Assembly: GCA_014281115.1 (NCBI GenBank)
Contig: JACONQ010000021.1
Span: 434,001-498,000 of the forward strand
From: Laburnicola sp. R22_1
Taxonomy: Eukaryota > Ascomycota > Dothideomycetes > Pleosporales > Didymosphaeriaceae
Reading direction: 5' to 3'
DNA: 64,000 nucleotides
How positions within the stretch are numbered: the stretch's first letter is position 1; each line of letters starts with the position of its first letter. Below, piece by piece: positions 29,679-41,224 of this stretch. The notes under the pieces were generated by a model that saw nothing but the letters and a program-made list of their open reading frames with translations, was not told where the DNA came from and ran no database searches. The position numbers and the translations under genes were made by a program.

Positions 29679-32282
29679 TCATCCGCGTTTCGTCCTCGTC
29701 GTGGGTTCTTTTTTAGGAGGTTTCGATTTCGGGGCCTTGGGCTTAGGGGGGTCTGCTCTCGATTTCGAGGTCTTGGGTTTAGGGGTTTCCGCTTTGGGAG
29801 GGTCTGCTTGTGGAGGTTCAGCTTGTGGAGGTGCAGCTTCGGGGGCTGCGGCTTTGGGAGGTTGAGCTGCCGAAGTTCCAGCATCAACCGATTTCGCACC
29901 CGTCTGGTCTGCCCCCAACCGTAGCACCACTTTCTTTTTCGGACGAGGCGGCGGAGCATTACCCCCATCAGCCGAAAGGACAATTTTTCCCGAGCGACCA
30001 CCGCCCTGGACATTAACCGGTCTCTTTACCACCCCCTTGACCCTTTTTGTCTCCCGTTCATCATCCCCACTTTCCACATCTCCATCCGTCTTATCCTCCT
30101 CCGAAATCCTCTGCTTACCAACCTTCTGAGCCTGAAATCACGCCGCCCCCATAAAATCCCCAATCTTCTTCTCTTCCTCCTTCTTAAACTCCATTTTCGC
30201 AGAGGGCGGCAAATCCTCTGCTTTTTTTCCCGCCACCTTGCCGTAGAACCGCTCCCACCGTCGAAGACCTTTCCTTGTCGCATACAAGACGTGCGCCAAG
30301 CTCGCTCGTTCATCCGGCTTTAAAACGACGCATTTCATAACGAGCTCATTGAGCGGATGCGAGTACATCCCTTGGTAGTCTGGATGATGACCCGGCGCTT
30401 TGCCCGAGGCGTTGTCAAACACGACGCGTCTGCCGTTCATGAGGCTGAGGATGATGAGGCCGAAGTTGAATATGTGGGAGTGGACATCGATCTCGTAATC
30501 AGTGGTGTATTGTTCCAAGTTCCTCGTCGTTAGTTGTTCCTTGCCGGTTGTCAGTGGTGAAATTCGTGAGGGGAAGGATACGTACGGGCGGTCGGAATCC
30601 CCGCGTGCCCCCGGAGCGGCCACGCAGGATGCCACGTGGCCATCTCCACTTGTTGCCCGATGGTTGGTCTGAGGCGACAGATTTGGCGAGCCCAAAGTCG
30701 ATCATATTGGGCATCTTGTAGGCTGGATATGCGGCGTCGTGGTTGCCTAGGGCTACATTGTCCGGCTTGATGTCCGTGTTGAGGACTGACCTCCATTCTT
30801 TCTTTAGTTTGATGCCGCGATATGTGGTGTTGTCCATTTTGCTTTCGTAGCTGGTGGGTTCGGTCCCCGGGATGTTATCGCCCATTTCCAAAGCGTAGAG
30901 GGCTTCGGCGATGCCGCGGAAAACGCGCCAGATGAAGGGTTCGGGAATGAAATTATTATGGCTAAAGGGCTCGGGAACGTATGATCGACAACTAATTACG
31001 TTAGACACCTTTTTTGACTAGTCATGATGTAAAGGAAGTGTATGTCATTAAGATCAACACCATCACCTACCTGTCGACAACATCATGCAAGTCACCATAT
31101 GGTGCGTAATCCATAAATCCATATCCCAGATAGGGTGGTCTGTCATCCACTATGCACGAGATTGTTGTTAGCAGCGCAAACTTGTAGACAGAGTAGGTTA
31201 TAGTGAAGAGTGGAGGACATACGCTTTCGTTCTCTGAGTGAACAGCCGTAACAATCAATGATATATGGAGACTCCGGTTTGGTTAACCGCCTGTGTATTC
31301 CATACTCGCTCATCGTTTCTTTTACCGCTTTTTGGCGAGTCCTGTAGCCCTGTATCTTGACCACTATGCGCTAAAGCGTGTAATCAGCCGTAAGCCCACC
31401 ATGAAGCGGAAGAAGTGTACGAACCTTGCGCAAGATTCCGGAGTTGTCAAGGCTAGCAAATAAATGAATGACTCTAGTGTAGTCGTTACTTTTCAACTTC
31501 TCCACAATCGCTTTGTCGAAGAACCAGTCGCCGTTCGATATCCACTCGGACATTTGTTGACCGACGAACTTCTCATCTCCACGGGTTGGTTGAGGTGGTA
31601 CGGGTCCATCGACGTACATATGATCTATTGATGTTGATTCTCGTAAGCGCCAAGGTATATTGTGCATTTGCTCGATCTGTTCCGTAACCCATGCAGTGGC
31701 TGGATGATCGCTGCTATCCCTGGCTTTCATCCAACCCCTTTCAAATTCTGGACCTTGACGAATATCAGCGAATGCTTGCTCTATATGTATAACGCATACC
31801 GGTAGGCTCCGTGCCAAGAAAAGCTCTCCTCCACCAAATATAGCACTCGTAATGCTTTTCTATATCCGGCAAATTCTGAATGCGCTCCCAATCGCCATCT
31901 ACGAGCAGCGGTGAAAGCGCAATATGGTAAGGATTATGTAGTCCTTCCGAGGCACGCTGGAGTCTCGCTTTTTCTACGTCGGTTGCACTTTCCCATGCTG
32001 CTATTGTATCCGGATTTGGAATGTGGGATGGGTCTACAATGTCAATTGCTGCCACTAGTGTAAGTATCATCGATTTGGTAGCGAGTAGCCCAACGTACGA
32101 TTCACTGCCCAGTACTCGAGTTTAAGTCCTATAACAAACAAACGGAAGCCGTCTTTCTCGCGCACGGGAAGCTCCTGCCAATAAGTCCTCTCGTCGTCAC
32201 ACCAACTCCAAATTCGATTATTGATAATGACCCTTCGCCTCAACCACTCTCTTGCAGGAAGGGGAGCAGGTTTGGGACCCAT
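29679..32282 (-). CDS. Protein-kinase-like protein with degenerate HRD motif
   Basis: Large orphan kinase-like protein. Exons 32282-32099, 32054-31800, 31753-31425, 31370-31223, 31149-31071, 30991-30586 and 30539 onward join in phase. The first 256 residues match no family I know. The kinase-like domain then shows VVKIQGY (lysine strand), YGFMDYAPYGDLHDVVD (hinge), NTDIKPDN in place of HRDxKPxN (Asp near residue 405 kept, His and Arg lost), MIDFGLAKS (DFG kept), GTRGFRPPEQ (APE-like) and DVHSHIFNFGLIILSLMNG. Exon 7 meets a TGA at 30138, but the same frame then stays open to 29679 with a Lys/Pro/Ala/Glu-rich tail (DPPKPKAPKSKPPKKEP). Splicing out 30236-30132 (donor GTGGCG, acceptor TTTCAG) would bypass the TGA and give 718 aa. 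Otherwise the product is 600 aa. Confidence 0.6.
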
Positions 32283-33023
32283 TTTAAATAATGTATAGTC
32301 GGGATTGCGAATAGGAGCGTCAGTGTTTAAAAGCGAAGTCGCAATCGCAACAGCGAAACGAAACAAGCGAGAGTTGTGGATTTGTTCTCCCTTTGTGACA
32401 AAGACAAACGTCCATCTGGGAAGCGCAATCCATATCCGGCGATCGGGTATTGAGTCCTCTCATCAAAAGATTCGTTACCAGATTCGCACTTACCAAGTGG
32501 GCGGTAGGTTCTACAGCGACTTTTCTTTAAGTCGATCCAAGTACACTGCATAAGCCAGGTGCGGCTTGAAACATCCAAAATGTCATGTACAGAGCTTCGA
32601 GACCGGCAACCGATGATCTGACATCTCGCATGCAAGACGGAAGTCAAAGAACAAAGCCACCCAATCTAGTGTACAGGAAGGTTGCAAACGCTAAGCCGCA
32701 TCCTATCAGCGCTAGGCTGCATTAAATAAGCACTAAGCCTCTTTTCCCCACCACTAATCTCAATTCAGTAAGCGCTAAGCCCCTTGAAGCGGGGTACCCA
32801 CCCTGCTGTGAGCGTGCAGAATGCAACACCATTGGAGGACTGATATGAGAACACCGGACATCTGTCACTCGTGCTTGCGCGGTGGTCGAGAAGTGTGCCA
32901 GCGGAGGATCGAACGCGGTGTATAAATGGTCAGATGGTCTGCGCTGGGCTGTCGCTCTTTGGTTTGTCCTTCGCAACCCCCTCTCCAGATTTTCTGCCAT
33001 CGAGTAACCGAGCATCGAGCAAC
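32283..33023. promoter_or_regulatory. Divergent spacer with repeated GCGCTAAGCC-like motifs
   Basis: About 740 bp between the kinase-like gene and the small orphan gene. Between roughly 32689 and 32785 a motif close to GCGCTAAGCC occurs four times (ACGCTAAGCC, GCGCTAGGCT, GCACTAAGCC, GCGCTAAGCC). It may be a set of binding sites or a decayed tandem repeat. No supported gene. Confidence 0.4.
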
Positions 33024-33559
33024 ATGTCATCTCAATCATCTTATCCCCAGAGAAATCGTGGCAGCATTAGTTGTTGTGCATCTCAGTCTCAGTGAGCTTC
33101 TCCATCTCTCTTATCCTTGTTACTGTGCGGCTTCGACATCGGCTCCTCTCACTGGATACGTAATCCACTGCACAAGTCATCAACAATCGCCAAGCCAGTT
33201 TTGATTTGCGTCTGAATGTCTTGGTCATCGTGTGTATTTCTTCTGATGACTTCGTCAGTCCCCAAGCAAAATGCTCCACAATGCCGACGAAGCATTCCGC
33301 ATCGTCCGGAGCCCAGTCTCCTCCAGCTGTGAAGGAGTCGGAAGTGGACAGTGAGACTTATAGAGTCTCCTCAAGAGTCATCAAGCCTTCGGACAACCGA
33401 GACACAAGCATTTCCATCAATGCCACAGCTTTGGCAGCCCGGAACGCAAACGATGAAGCGCTGAGAGAATACTGGGAAGAGCAAGAACAAGCCAGGATCG
33501 AAAGGCTCGTGAAAGCATCTCGAGAACTTGGGTTTGAACTGCCTCAGCGTTGTTATTGA
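33024..33559 (+). CDS. Small orphan protein, 122 aa
   Basis: I do not recognise it. Two exons, 33024-33091 and 33259-33559, join in phase (donor CA|GTGAGC, acceptor TCGTCAG|T). The product is hydrophilic. It has a Ser-rich start (MSSQSSYPQRNRGS), a central acidic/Ser region (PAVKESEVDSETYRVSSRVI) and a C-terminal amphipathic helix (NANDEALREYWEEQEQARIERLVKASRELG). The C-terminal 90 codons read like genuine coding sequence. The first exon is less sure, and a start at the internal ATG 33281 (MPTKHSASSG) is the alternative. The gene lies between two minus-strand genes. Confidence 0.45.
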
Positions 33560-33663
33560 ACACAGTCGTACGAGATGGACGGTTATCATGAGTTGACGAG
33601 TGACGGCGAACAAGTGTTTTGTTTTGACGTTTGGTTGATGGTAGATCTCTAGTGGTAGAATAT

Positions 33664-34937
33664 TCATGATATCCGATCCTTGATTGCTTTGACAATATCT
33701 CGCAAGCCATGTAGTCTCGCGTCCTTCGTCTCTCCCAAATATAGCGATGCTACCGGCCAAGCATGAATTCCTCCTCGTTGCTCTTGGTGATCAACCTCAG
33801 CACCCGCCTTCTTGAGCAACGCAATGAGTGATCGTGTCTCCGGTCCGAGAACCTCTTCCGAACCGTAGAGGAAAAACCACCCTCGTTCGGGGCTAGCTGC
33901 GGCCCACTTTTTAACGTCTTTGCAGTTGCCTGGCGAAACTAGAGGGTCGTTAGGTGGTACCTTGGGACCGATGTATTGGCGGCCATAAAGCTCCAAGCTA
34001 GTCGCATTGAGGTAGTCGCTCGGTGTGTTGCGATTGTTCTTGGATACGATAGTCACCCATGGTGAGATCATGACGGCTAAGCCAGGTCGCTGATGGCGCA
34101 GTTCGGGATGGTCCGTGATGTACAGTAGGAAGCTGAGGATGAGAGTTGCCCCGGCGGAGTCACCACTGACGCAGATCCGGGTATTATCTCGCGCGATGGA
34201 GAGGACGTATTCATAGCCAGCGAGAGTTTGCTGTAGCTGGGTTGGGTACACAGCATCCGGGACGAGGGTGTATTCCAAAGCGAAGAGTGCGGGGTTTCTG
34301 TAGCCAGCTTCCTTGAGCAAGGCCACCCATGCAAGAAGGAACTCCATGTAGAAGATGCTGGAGCCCATAGAAAAGCCCCCGCCATGGCAGTAGTAGACAA
34401 TGACGTCGGGTTGTTCCTGCTGGTTGTGGGTGATCCATATTCCTTTCAGGTTGGGCTGGCAGAATTAGCTCAAGGTGACGATAGGTATGGTAGTAAGGAT
34501 TACTCTGTTGATTTCAGTCCACCGCAAGGGCGCAGTAATGATGCCATGGCGTAGCATTCGAAATCGCAAGAAGGGCAGAGACACGCCCTTGGAGAAGAAG
34601 ACACGTCCCAGAAACGCGGGCATAAAGGCGAATGCATATCTCACGCATCGAATGACAAAGTCTTGGAATGGGGTGGCGCGTTGGACGAAAGGGCTCCGAT
34701 GCTCATAGGGCGTGAAGTATCGTTCTCGAGCAAACTGATACGGCAGGACAAAGACTTGTAGAGCTGTGAACATGAACGTGTGAAGGAGGGGTGAATGTAC
34801 ATGGACTCACTCAGTGAAGGGAGGGCACCGAGCAGCCATGTTGTCAAGCGGACCAGACCGACATGGATGAGCAATTGAGGAATCAAGAGGATTATAAAGA
34901 CGATGCAGTCTAGATAAGATATTTGGCCCAGTATCAT
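33664..34937 (-). CDS. Membrane-anchored alpha/beta hydrolase, HSL family (Say1-like)
   Basis: Hydrolase of the hormone-sensitive-lipase type. Yeast Say1, an ER sterol deacetylase, is the nearest characterised protein I can name for this layout. Three exons, 34937-34811, 34763-34504 and 34455-33664, give 392 aa. The N-terminus is hydrophobic (IVFIILLIPQLLIHVGLV), consistent with an ER signal anchor. Catalytic landmarks are the oxyanion hole HGGGF (from residue 153), nucleophile elbow GDSAG (Ser 229), acid region GSEEVLGPE (about 328-336) and His 360 in GGIHAWPV. The substrate is unknown. Intron phases agree, and intron 2 ends at a good TTCTGCCAG acceptor. It is transcribed away from the RING/RS-domain gene. 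Confidence 0.82.
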
Positions 34938-35519
34938 GATTGAGAAAGAGCGAGTATCGATGGCCGTACAGGACGAAGCATGCGTTCAGCGATGGCGGTA
35001 GGAAGAGCCTGTGCAGCGTGCAGTGTGATGAGGCGCAGGCGATGTCGGCTAGCTATGTTAGGCTAGCGTGTTCCACAAATTTTCCAACCATGACTAGACA
35101 CGTGACCATGAGCTCCCCGGGCCCCGGCGCCCGAGCGCGCCTGCCCCCCAGCCGTGCTTGGCGCCGTAAGTTTTCCGGCAGCTCTACCTCATAGGTAGGT
35201 GGCAGCACGGCGCTCGCTCGCAATCCACGCCCACGCAAACCTGCTGTGTATGCACGCCCCATTGCAGTCGACTTCATTGCTCTGCTGATTGCCCCGCCGG
35301 CGGATGCTACCACTTCTACCGCAGCTGCAGGTGCTGTCCGCTCGCCGCGGGACCGAGACCCCCGGGCTCTGCAGAAGGCTGCAACGGCGAGCCAAAAGCC
35401 TCCGAACCGTGTGTTGCCCCAGCATGCATACATGATGCAAACACCAAAAAGACGGAACCATCTGACCTGAGGCTGTAGATTTGAGCCAACGACGCAGCAT
35501 CCTGTGACCCGCCTCCACC
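34938..35519. promoter_or_regulatory. Divergent spacer hydrolase / RING-RS gene
   Basis: About 580 bp between divergent starts. GC-rich in the middle (35110-35360). Overlapping open frames on both strands here carry no domain. Presumably the promoters and leaders of both genes. Confidence 0.4.
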
Positions 35520-38500
35520 ATGGCGACCCCTGCCGCAGACCCCAAGTCTGCCCCGCTGGCCGACGACGCGAAAGAATTCGCTCTGTAAGCCACTCTCACC
35601 CGCTATGCGCTTGACGCAGCTAACGCGACGCAGCACCCTCGACCGCGCTGTTTTCCCCAAGAACTTCTTTTGCGCGCTCTGCGACCAGCTCGCCTTCGAC
35701 TCGTACAAGCTGCTCTGCTGCAACAAGGCCATCTGCTCGTCTTGTGCGTATCCCCCCATGTCCGAAATATAGCCTGCTCACTTCCACCAGGCCAAGCAAA
35801 GCTCGAGTTCCCTACGACCTGCCCCTCATGCGAGCATTCTCCAGTAGAGGCCGACTTATGCCCCCCGAACAAGTCACTGCGCAACACCATGCGAGTCTGG
35901 CTGGAGAAAAGGAAGAAGAAGGAGGAAAAAAAGGAAGAGACGAAAGCAGCGGCTCAGGTCGCGGCGCCTGTGGCTGATGCTACGCCGGCACCGTCGGAGA
36001 TACGGTCGGTATCCGAGTCTACGGAGAAGCCCGTCCAAAGTGTCGAGGATGTGCCCCACGGCGGAGATGGGACGTTAAATCAGGATGCAACAGGCAGCGT
36101 CACCGAAGATGTTCCACGGCCTGCTTCTGTTGCGTCGCAACACGAAGAGGTAAGCTAGTCGGACTGCAGAGGACTTCTCTGGGCCCGTTGCATGTCCGTA
36201 ACTTACTTTGGCAGGGCTCCACTGTCGCTCCAGACGAGGCTCAAAAGCAAGGCAGCCAGGCTCCCAACGATGGAGATCAGAGTGCCGACGTCGCCGAGGG
36301 CCAGAATGGCGGCCAAGACATCAACGGTCCCATGTTCGCAAACAATGCTATGAATTCAAATGGAATACCCAATCAATACGGTGGATTTGGATTCAGCCCT
36401 ACCAATGCAAACTTCACTGGCATGGGCATGGGCCCAATGAATAGCATGCCCAACATGATGGGCGGTGGATGGAACAACATGGGTATGACTTCCCGTCGCA
36501 CGCCTCACCTATCACCGACTAATTGCCGGCCAGGCTATAACGTGAATAACATGAACAACATGAACGGCATGTTCGGCGGCTTTGGTGGGAACATGGGCAT
36601 GGGGATGAACGACATGTCCGCCATGAACTATGGTGGCGGGCTCGGAAACGGGTGGAATGGCATGGGCGGTGCAGGCTATGGATTCAATGGCTACAACCAC
36701 ATGGGTGGATATAATCAATCTGGAAACTATCCCGGAATGATGAACCAATACCCCAAAAATAACATGTCCGCCCAAAATCGTTTCCATGGCAATGGTGGAA
36801 ATTTCCCTCAGCAGAGAATCAGCAGAAATGGAAGCTTGGGGGGCGGTTACGGTCCAGGTACTGGCTTTCCGCGCAACAGCCGCCCTGGGAGCCGCAGCGG
36901 TCCCACGCAGAACGTACGTCGCTTTCATTATCGCTCGAGTGTGCCGAACCCCCCGATGGCACCTCGGCACCCTTCTATCCCTACTCTTCCGAATCGGACG
37001 ACTGACCAGTGTGTCCCTGAACAGCGTGACGGCGAGTCGCCTGCTGGAACTGCTGAACCTGCCAACGACACCAAAGGTAAAGACGACCAGGCGACAGCAT
37101 CCGCAGAATTCGACCAAGAAGGTAAGGATGAGAACACGGCTCCTGCGGTAGGTACCGCTGCAGAGTCTGCACAAGCTGAGGGTACTACGTCCGAGGACGC
37201 GCCCAAAGAGGCGGAGAATTTGACCGCAGCAGGAACTGGAGCAGACGAATCCTTCACACTCAATCAGATCCAGACTGTGGATTCTGTGGAGATGGAAGAT
37301 CAAGGGTTCGACCCGTCAATGATGCACAATGGCATGCCGCCGGACATGCATTACCAGGCGCAGATGATGGATCAGTACCAGCAGAATCAGGTGAATGGCG
37401 TATTCAACCCCAATATGGGCTTCCATCACAACAACTTCGGGCATCGAGGGAGCTCCAACCATGCATATGGTGCGGCTACTGTACTTACAGGTGAGCCGCG
37501 GGGAGTTGGGGTTGAAGGCGCCCCTACTGGTCCGCGGGCGATGCGGGAAGGCCGTCCCAACACGGGGTTCTCAAGTCGAGCGAACAATGCTCGCTTCAAT
37601 GCGCCTCCCAGTGCGACTTCTGGCACCGAGGCTGCATCGCGCAGTCCAGCCCGGAGAGGTCGATCGTAAGTATACCAAACTCGCCAGCCGAACTATGAAT
37701 GCTCATAAATCCCAGCCGATCTCCTGTACGAGACGACAGCTTGCGCACCAAAGACAGGTCGCCATCGCGTGCGCGACCGGAGTCCCGAGGTAAAGGCGAT
37801 GCACATGACGAGCATCGAGAACGACCGCGTTCAGCAAACCTGAGAGGGGGAGGGGAAGATCGTGAACCACCCCCAACATCGCAAGCAGAGGATGATCCTG
37901 GCTACGATAACCGAAAAGAGAAACGCCGCCACCGCTCCTCCCGATATGACGACTATGGTGATCGCGACGAGCGAGATGACTACGACGAGCGTCACCGCGA
38001 CGATCGGGATTCGCGAGGGTCGCGAGGCGACAGGACCCGTAGCGCTTCGGTCGACTCCAAATACCACAGTCGGCGTGATAAAGACAAGCAACGCTCATCA
38101 CGGTCGCATCGAGATCGTAGCCGCGATCATCGGCGCCGACATCGCTCGCGGTCCCGTTCGCCGCTTGCAGAAGAGGGCGAGGCATATGCTAATGGTCACG
38201 AGTATAGCTCTCGCCGCAAAGGGCGAAGCGACAAGGAAAAGTATCGCGAGAGTGATCGCGAGCGGTCACGAGACAGGGACCGTGACCGAGACCGGAAGGA
38301 TCGGAAAGACCGAAAAGACCGAAAAGACCGAGACTATGATCGAGACTATGATCGAGACTACGATCGAGACTATGACGATGAGAAGTATCGTTCCCGTGAG
38401 AAGGACAAGGACAGGCGGCGCCGACGTGATCGTGAGGCCGAAGAAGACGAGCGCGACTATGTCGACGAGAAGTACCGCTCCTCGAGACGCAGCCGCAAAG

Positions 38501-39207
38501 ATCGCGACCGTGAGCGAGACCGCGATCACGATTACGATAAAGAGTCCTCGACCCGAGCGGTCTCCCCACCGGCCAATGCTCCTACCGGCCCCTCAGCTGA
38601 TAACTTTTCCATCCGTGGAGCGAGCAAGCCCAAGGCCATCAAAACGATGGCTCCTCCCCAGCCGCCGACCGGACCCCGAGCCTTCCAGCCGCCTAAGGGG
38701 CCGGCTGCGGACATAGACAGAGATCGTAAGCATAGCAGAAGGGGCAGTGTGAGTTCTTCGATGCCATCGACACCGACGGAGCCAGCACCCGCGCAGGACC
38801 ATTACGCCGCAGAGCGAGAAAAAAACGCCCGAGCGAGGGACCTCCTCGAGCGCGGTGACCGCACCGATCGCTCCCTGCATTCCCGGACTACCTCGTCGCA
38901 CTATTCGTCCCGCCCGACTCTGGGTCCGAAGCGTTCCCGCGACGAGTTCGAGAGCAGAGAAGACGACGATCGAGATCGAGAGGTCAAGAGCGGTCCTCCT
39001 CCGACTGGGCCGTCGGGCCACAGCAATAAGCGCAGGAAGGATAGCGATGCTGCTGGCGGTGCTGGGGGTGTCGACATCGCGAGCGTGTTGACTAAGGGGT
39101 TGAGGAAGAAGGCGGGGGCGCCGAGGAGGGGTGGTGTTAAGATTGAGGGGGAGGTGGAGCGCGAGTTGGAGAGGGTGGAGAGGGAGAGGGATCGTGGGCG
39201 GTGGTGA
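35520..39207 (+). CDS. RING-type zinc finger protein with Met/Asn/Gly-rich middle and C-terminal RS/RD domain
   Basis: Seven exons: 35520-35584, 35634-35743, 35791-36149, 36215-36482, 36534-36913, 37025-37665, 37716-39207, about 1,104 aa. The N-terminus carries a RING-like Cys-rich domain (FFCALCDQLAFDSYKLLCCNKAICSSC, read in two parts across intron 2, then FPTTCPSCEHSPVEADLC). A helix (LRNTMRVWLEKRKKKEE) follows, then an acidic linker and a Met/Asn/Gly-rich stretch (NNMNGMFGGFGGNMGMGMND). The C-terminus is rich in RS and RD/RE dipeptides, with tandem DYDRDYDRDYDRDY around 38330-38375, as in splicing and 3'-end processing factors. This suggests a nuclear E3-like or RNA-processing role, perhaps related to Mpe1/RBBP6. 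No DWNN domain is seen, so I leave it unnamed. Introns 4 (51 bp) and 5 (111 bp) contain no stop, so their removal is judged from splice signals. Confidence 0.72.
38330..38380 (+). repeat. Short coding tandem repeat (RDYDRDY)
   Basis: GACTATGATC-GAGACTATGATC type 12-bp repeats, four in a row. They encode DYDR repeats in the RS/RD domain and are preceded by three RKDRKD units. They probably expanded by slippage. Confidence 0.8.
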
Positions 39208-39723
39208 CGTGAGTGAGTACTCGGAGAAAAAGATGGGTTGCTTTGCTTGCCTGGCCTGGTATGCGAGATATTGAGATGCAGACGCAGACGCAGATGCAGA
39301 ATCGACGGTGTGGAGGTTGTATATGTATATGCTGGGGACGGCATGGGCATAGGCATTGGCATATGGTGGCTTTCTTCTCCTTCTTCTTCTTCCCTTCTTC
39401 TTCGACAACGACAACGACGACAAAGGTCTTGTCTTGTCTTCTCTTGGCTTGGCTTGTAGTATACCCTTCCCTCCCCTCATTACGTTGTTTGGTGGGTGGA
39501 AGAGTGCATGGATGAAAAAATCGTGGATGCACGTATGAGCGTCATTATGTACAGTACCTAGAATAGGTAGTAAATATGGATGAGTGGTACTGAAAGGTTG
39601 ATTCATGGAGATGTTATGTATGATATGACATGAGGTATCGTTATCATGTATTTCATGGTGCCTCCGGATAGGTCTGGCTCTATGTATGTCTGGCCCAACC
39701 CAATCCAAGCGCCTCATCCATCC
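39208..39723. other. Spacer between convergent genes
   Basis: About 515 bp between the 3' ends of the RING/RS gene and the P5C reductase. It contains a TTCTTCTTC tract near 39375-39410 and GCAGAC hexamers near 39276-39292. No gene seen. Confidence 0.5.
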
Positions 39724-40896
39724 CTAATGCCTCGTCCCATTCACATTCTTAACCCCCTGTCCCAACTGACTCGCCACACACGTGGCCTCCCTCACCGCAC
39801 GACTAAACGCCCCCCTCACACCGCCCTCCTCCAACGCCAACAAGCCCCCAATCGTACACCCACCGGGCGTACTCACCTTATCCCTCAAGATAGCAGGATG
39901 CTCGCCATCCAGCACCAACCCCGTGGTCCCCCGCATCGTCTGCGCAGCCATAAGCTGCGCCTCTGCGCGCGGCAGTCCCATCGCCACAGCGCCATCTGCC
40001 GCGGCTTCCAAGACGAGCGCAAAAAACGCAGGCCCCGAGCCGCACAGCGCCGTGCTGATATCCATAAGTGCCGGCGGGAGCGTCACGGTGCGGCCTATCG
40101 CATTGAATATGAAGGACACAAGGGCAAGTTGGTCCTCTGAAAGCGGAGGCGTAGACGTCTGGATCACGCTCATGGACTCGCGGACGAACGAGGCCGTGTT
40201 GGGCATCACGCGAACCACTCTACACGCATCTTCCGGCGGGGGGCCGTCCGGGTACAGGAATGCTTCGATTTGGGCCTGCGTCACGCCTGCGAGGATGCTG
40301 ACGAGGATTTTGCCGGCGAGGGCGTCGCGCATGCCGGGTTCGCCGAGGATGTCTTTGTACATGTGGGGTTTGCAGGAGAGGAGGATTATGTCGCCTTGTT
40401 GGACGCCGGTGAGGTTGGCGTTTGTGAGGGTGGTGAGGGGGAAGTTGTAGGGGGAGAGGGCGGTGCGGACTTTTTCGGCGGCGGGGGGCCAGGCGTCGCA
40501 GGCGATGAAGTTGCGGAGGTTGGGGGGTTTGGTGGTGGAGGTGGAGGTGGAGGGGGCGGGGGAGAGCGCGGCTTGGGTTTGGGAGGCGGCGAGGGAGGAC
40601 ATTACGCCGCCCATTATGGCGATGCCCATTGTGCCTGGGGTGGGGTGTTAGTTTGACTGGGTGGGTGGGGGGTGGTATGTGAAGGTGTGGATGTAGCGAG
40701 CGAGACTGAAGTTCGGAGGTGCTACTGATGTGAGGCATCATGCGGTGGCTATTCTGGATAGAGGGAGACGATGCAGAGAGCGATACAAGAGCCGTAGAGG
40801 AGTCTTGTGCGGGGTCCGAGGTGAGGAGTCGCGGTTCTACGTACCAGAGCCGAGCACGGTCAATGTTAGACCCTTGTCATCTTCGGAGGCAGCCAT
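39724..40896 (-). CDS. PRO3: Pyrroline-5-carboxylate reductase
   Basis: Reduces 1-pyrroline-5-carboxylate to L-proline with NAD(P)H, the last step of proline synthesis (cytosol). Two exons, 40896-40845 and 40634-39724, give 320 aa. The splice rebuilds the Rossmann motif VLGSGTMGIAIMGGVM (GxGxMG type). Further family landmarks are DIILLSCKPHMYKDIL, ILVSILAGVTQAQIEAFL, RVVRVMPNTASFVRESMSVI, LCGSGPAFFALVLEAAADGAVAMGL (read in two parts), AAQTMRGTTGLVL and STPGGCTIGGLLALEEGGVRGAFSRAV. A short Ala/Ser/Thr/Pro insertion (SPAPSTSTSTTKPP) follows the cofactor motif. The intron is rather long for this window (210 bp). The gene is divergent from CTK3. Confidence 0.93.
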
Positions 40897-41224
40897 GCTG
40901 ATTCGCGTGGTTGGGGCGTCTGGGGAGGTGGTGGTAGTCAGGGTCGCAAGGGAAGGACGGTGGGTCATAAATGTTGAAGCATCCCACTTGCCCACGGCAC
41001 CTTGGCCCGTGCGCCCGGTCGCGCCTTCCGTGCATTTGTTCCTGGCAAAACTTCAGGACTCGGACAACCACCGGAACCCCCCCACATGCGGCTGAATTAT
41101 ACGAAGCTTCCGCTCGCTGTTCGCTCGCTCTACCCAGCGCGACGCTCATTCTCGCGTCTTCCGAGAATCTAACTACGCGTCCACGTACCAATACCGCATC
41201 CTGCACCCCAGCACCACCCGCATT
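40897..41224. promoter_or_regulatory. Bidirectional promoter PRO3 / CTK3
   Basis: A 328-bp spacer shared by divergent housekeeping genes. Moderately GC-rich with pyrimidine tracts on the CTK3 side. No discrete site identified. Confidence 0.45.

Noticed and set aside
36512..37303. 263-codon minus-strand frame opposite the RING/RS gene
   Set aside because: Antisense of Asn/Met/Gly codons. No domain.
38593..39717. 374-codon minus-strand frame opposite the RS domain
   Set aside because: Antisense shadow of biased Arg/Asp/Ser codons extending into 3' sequence.
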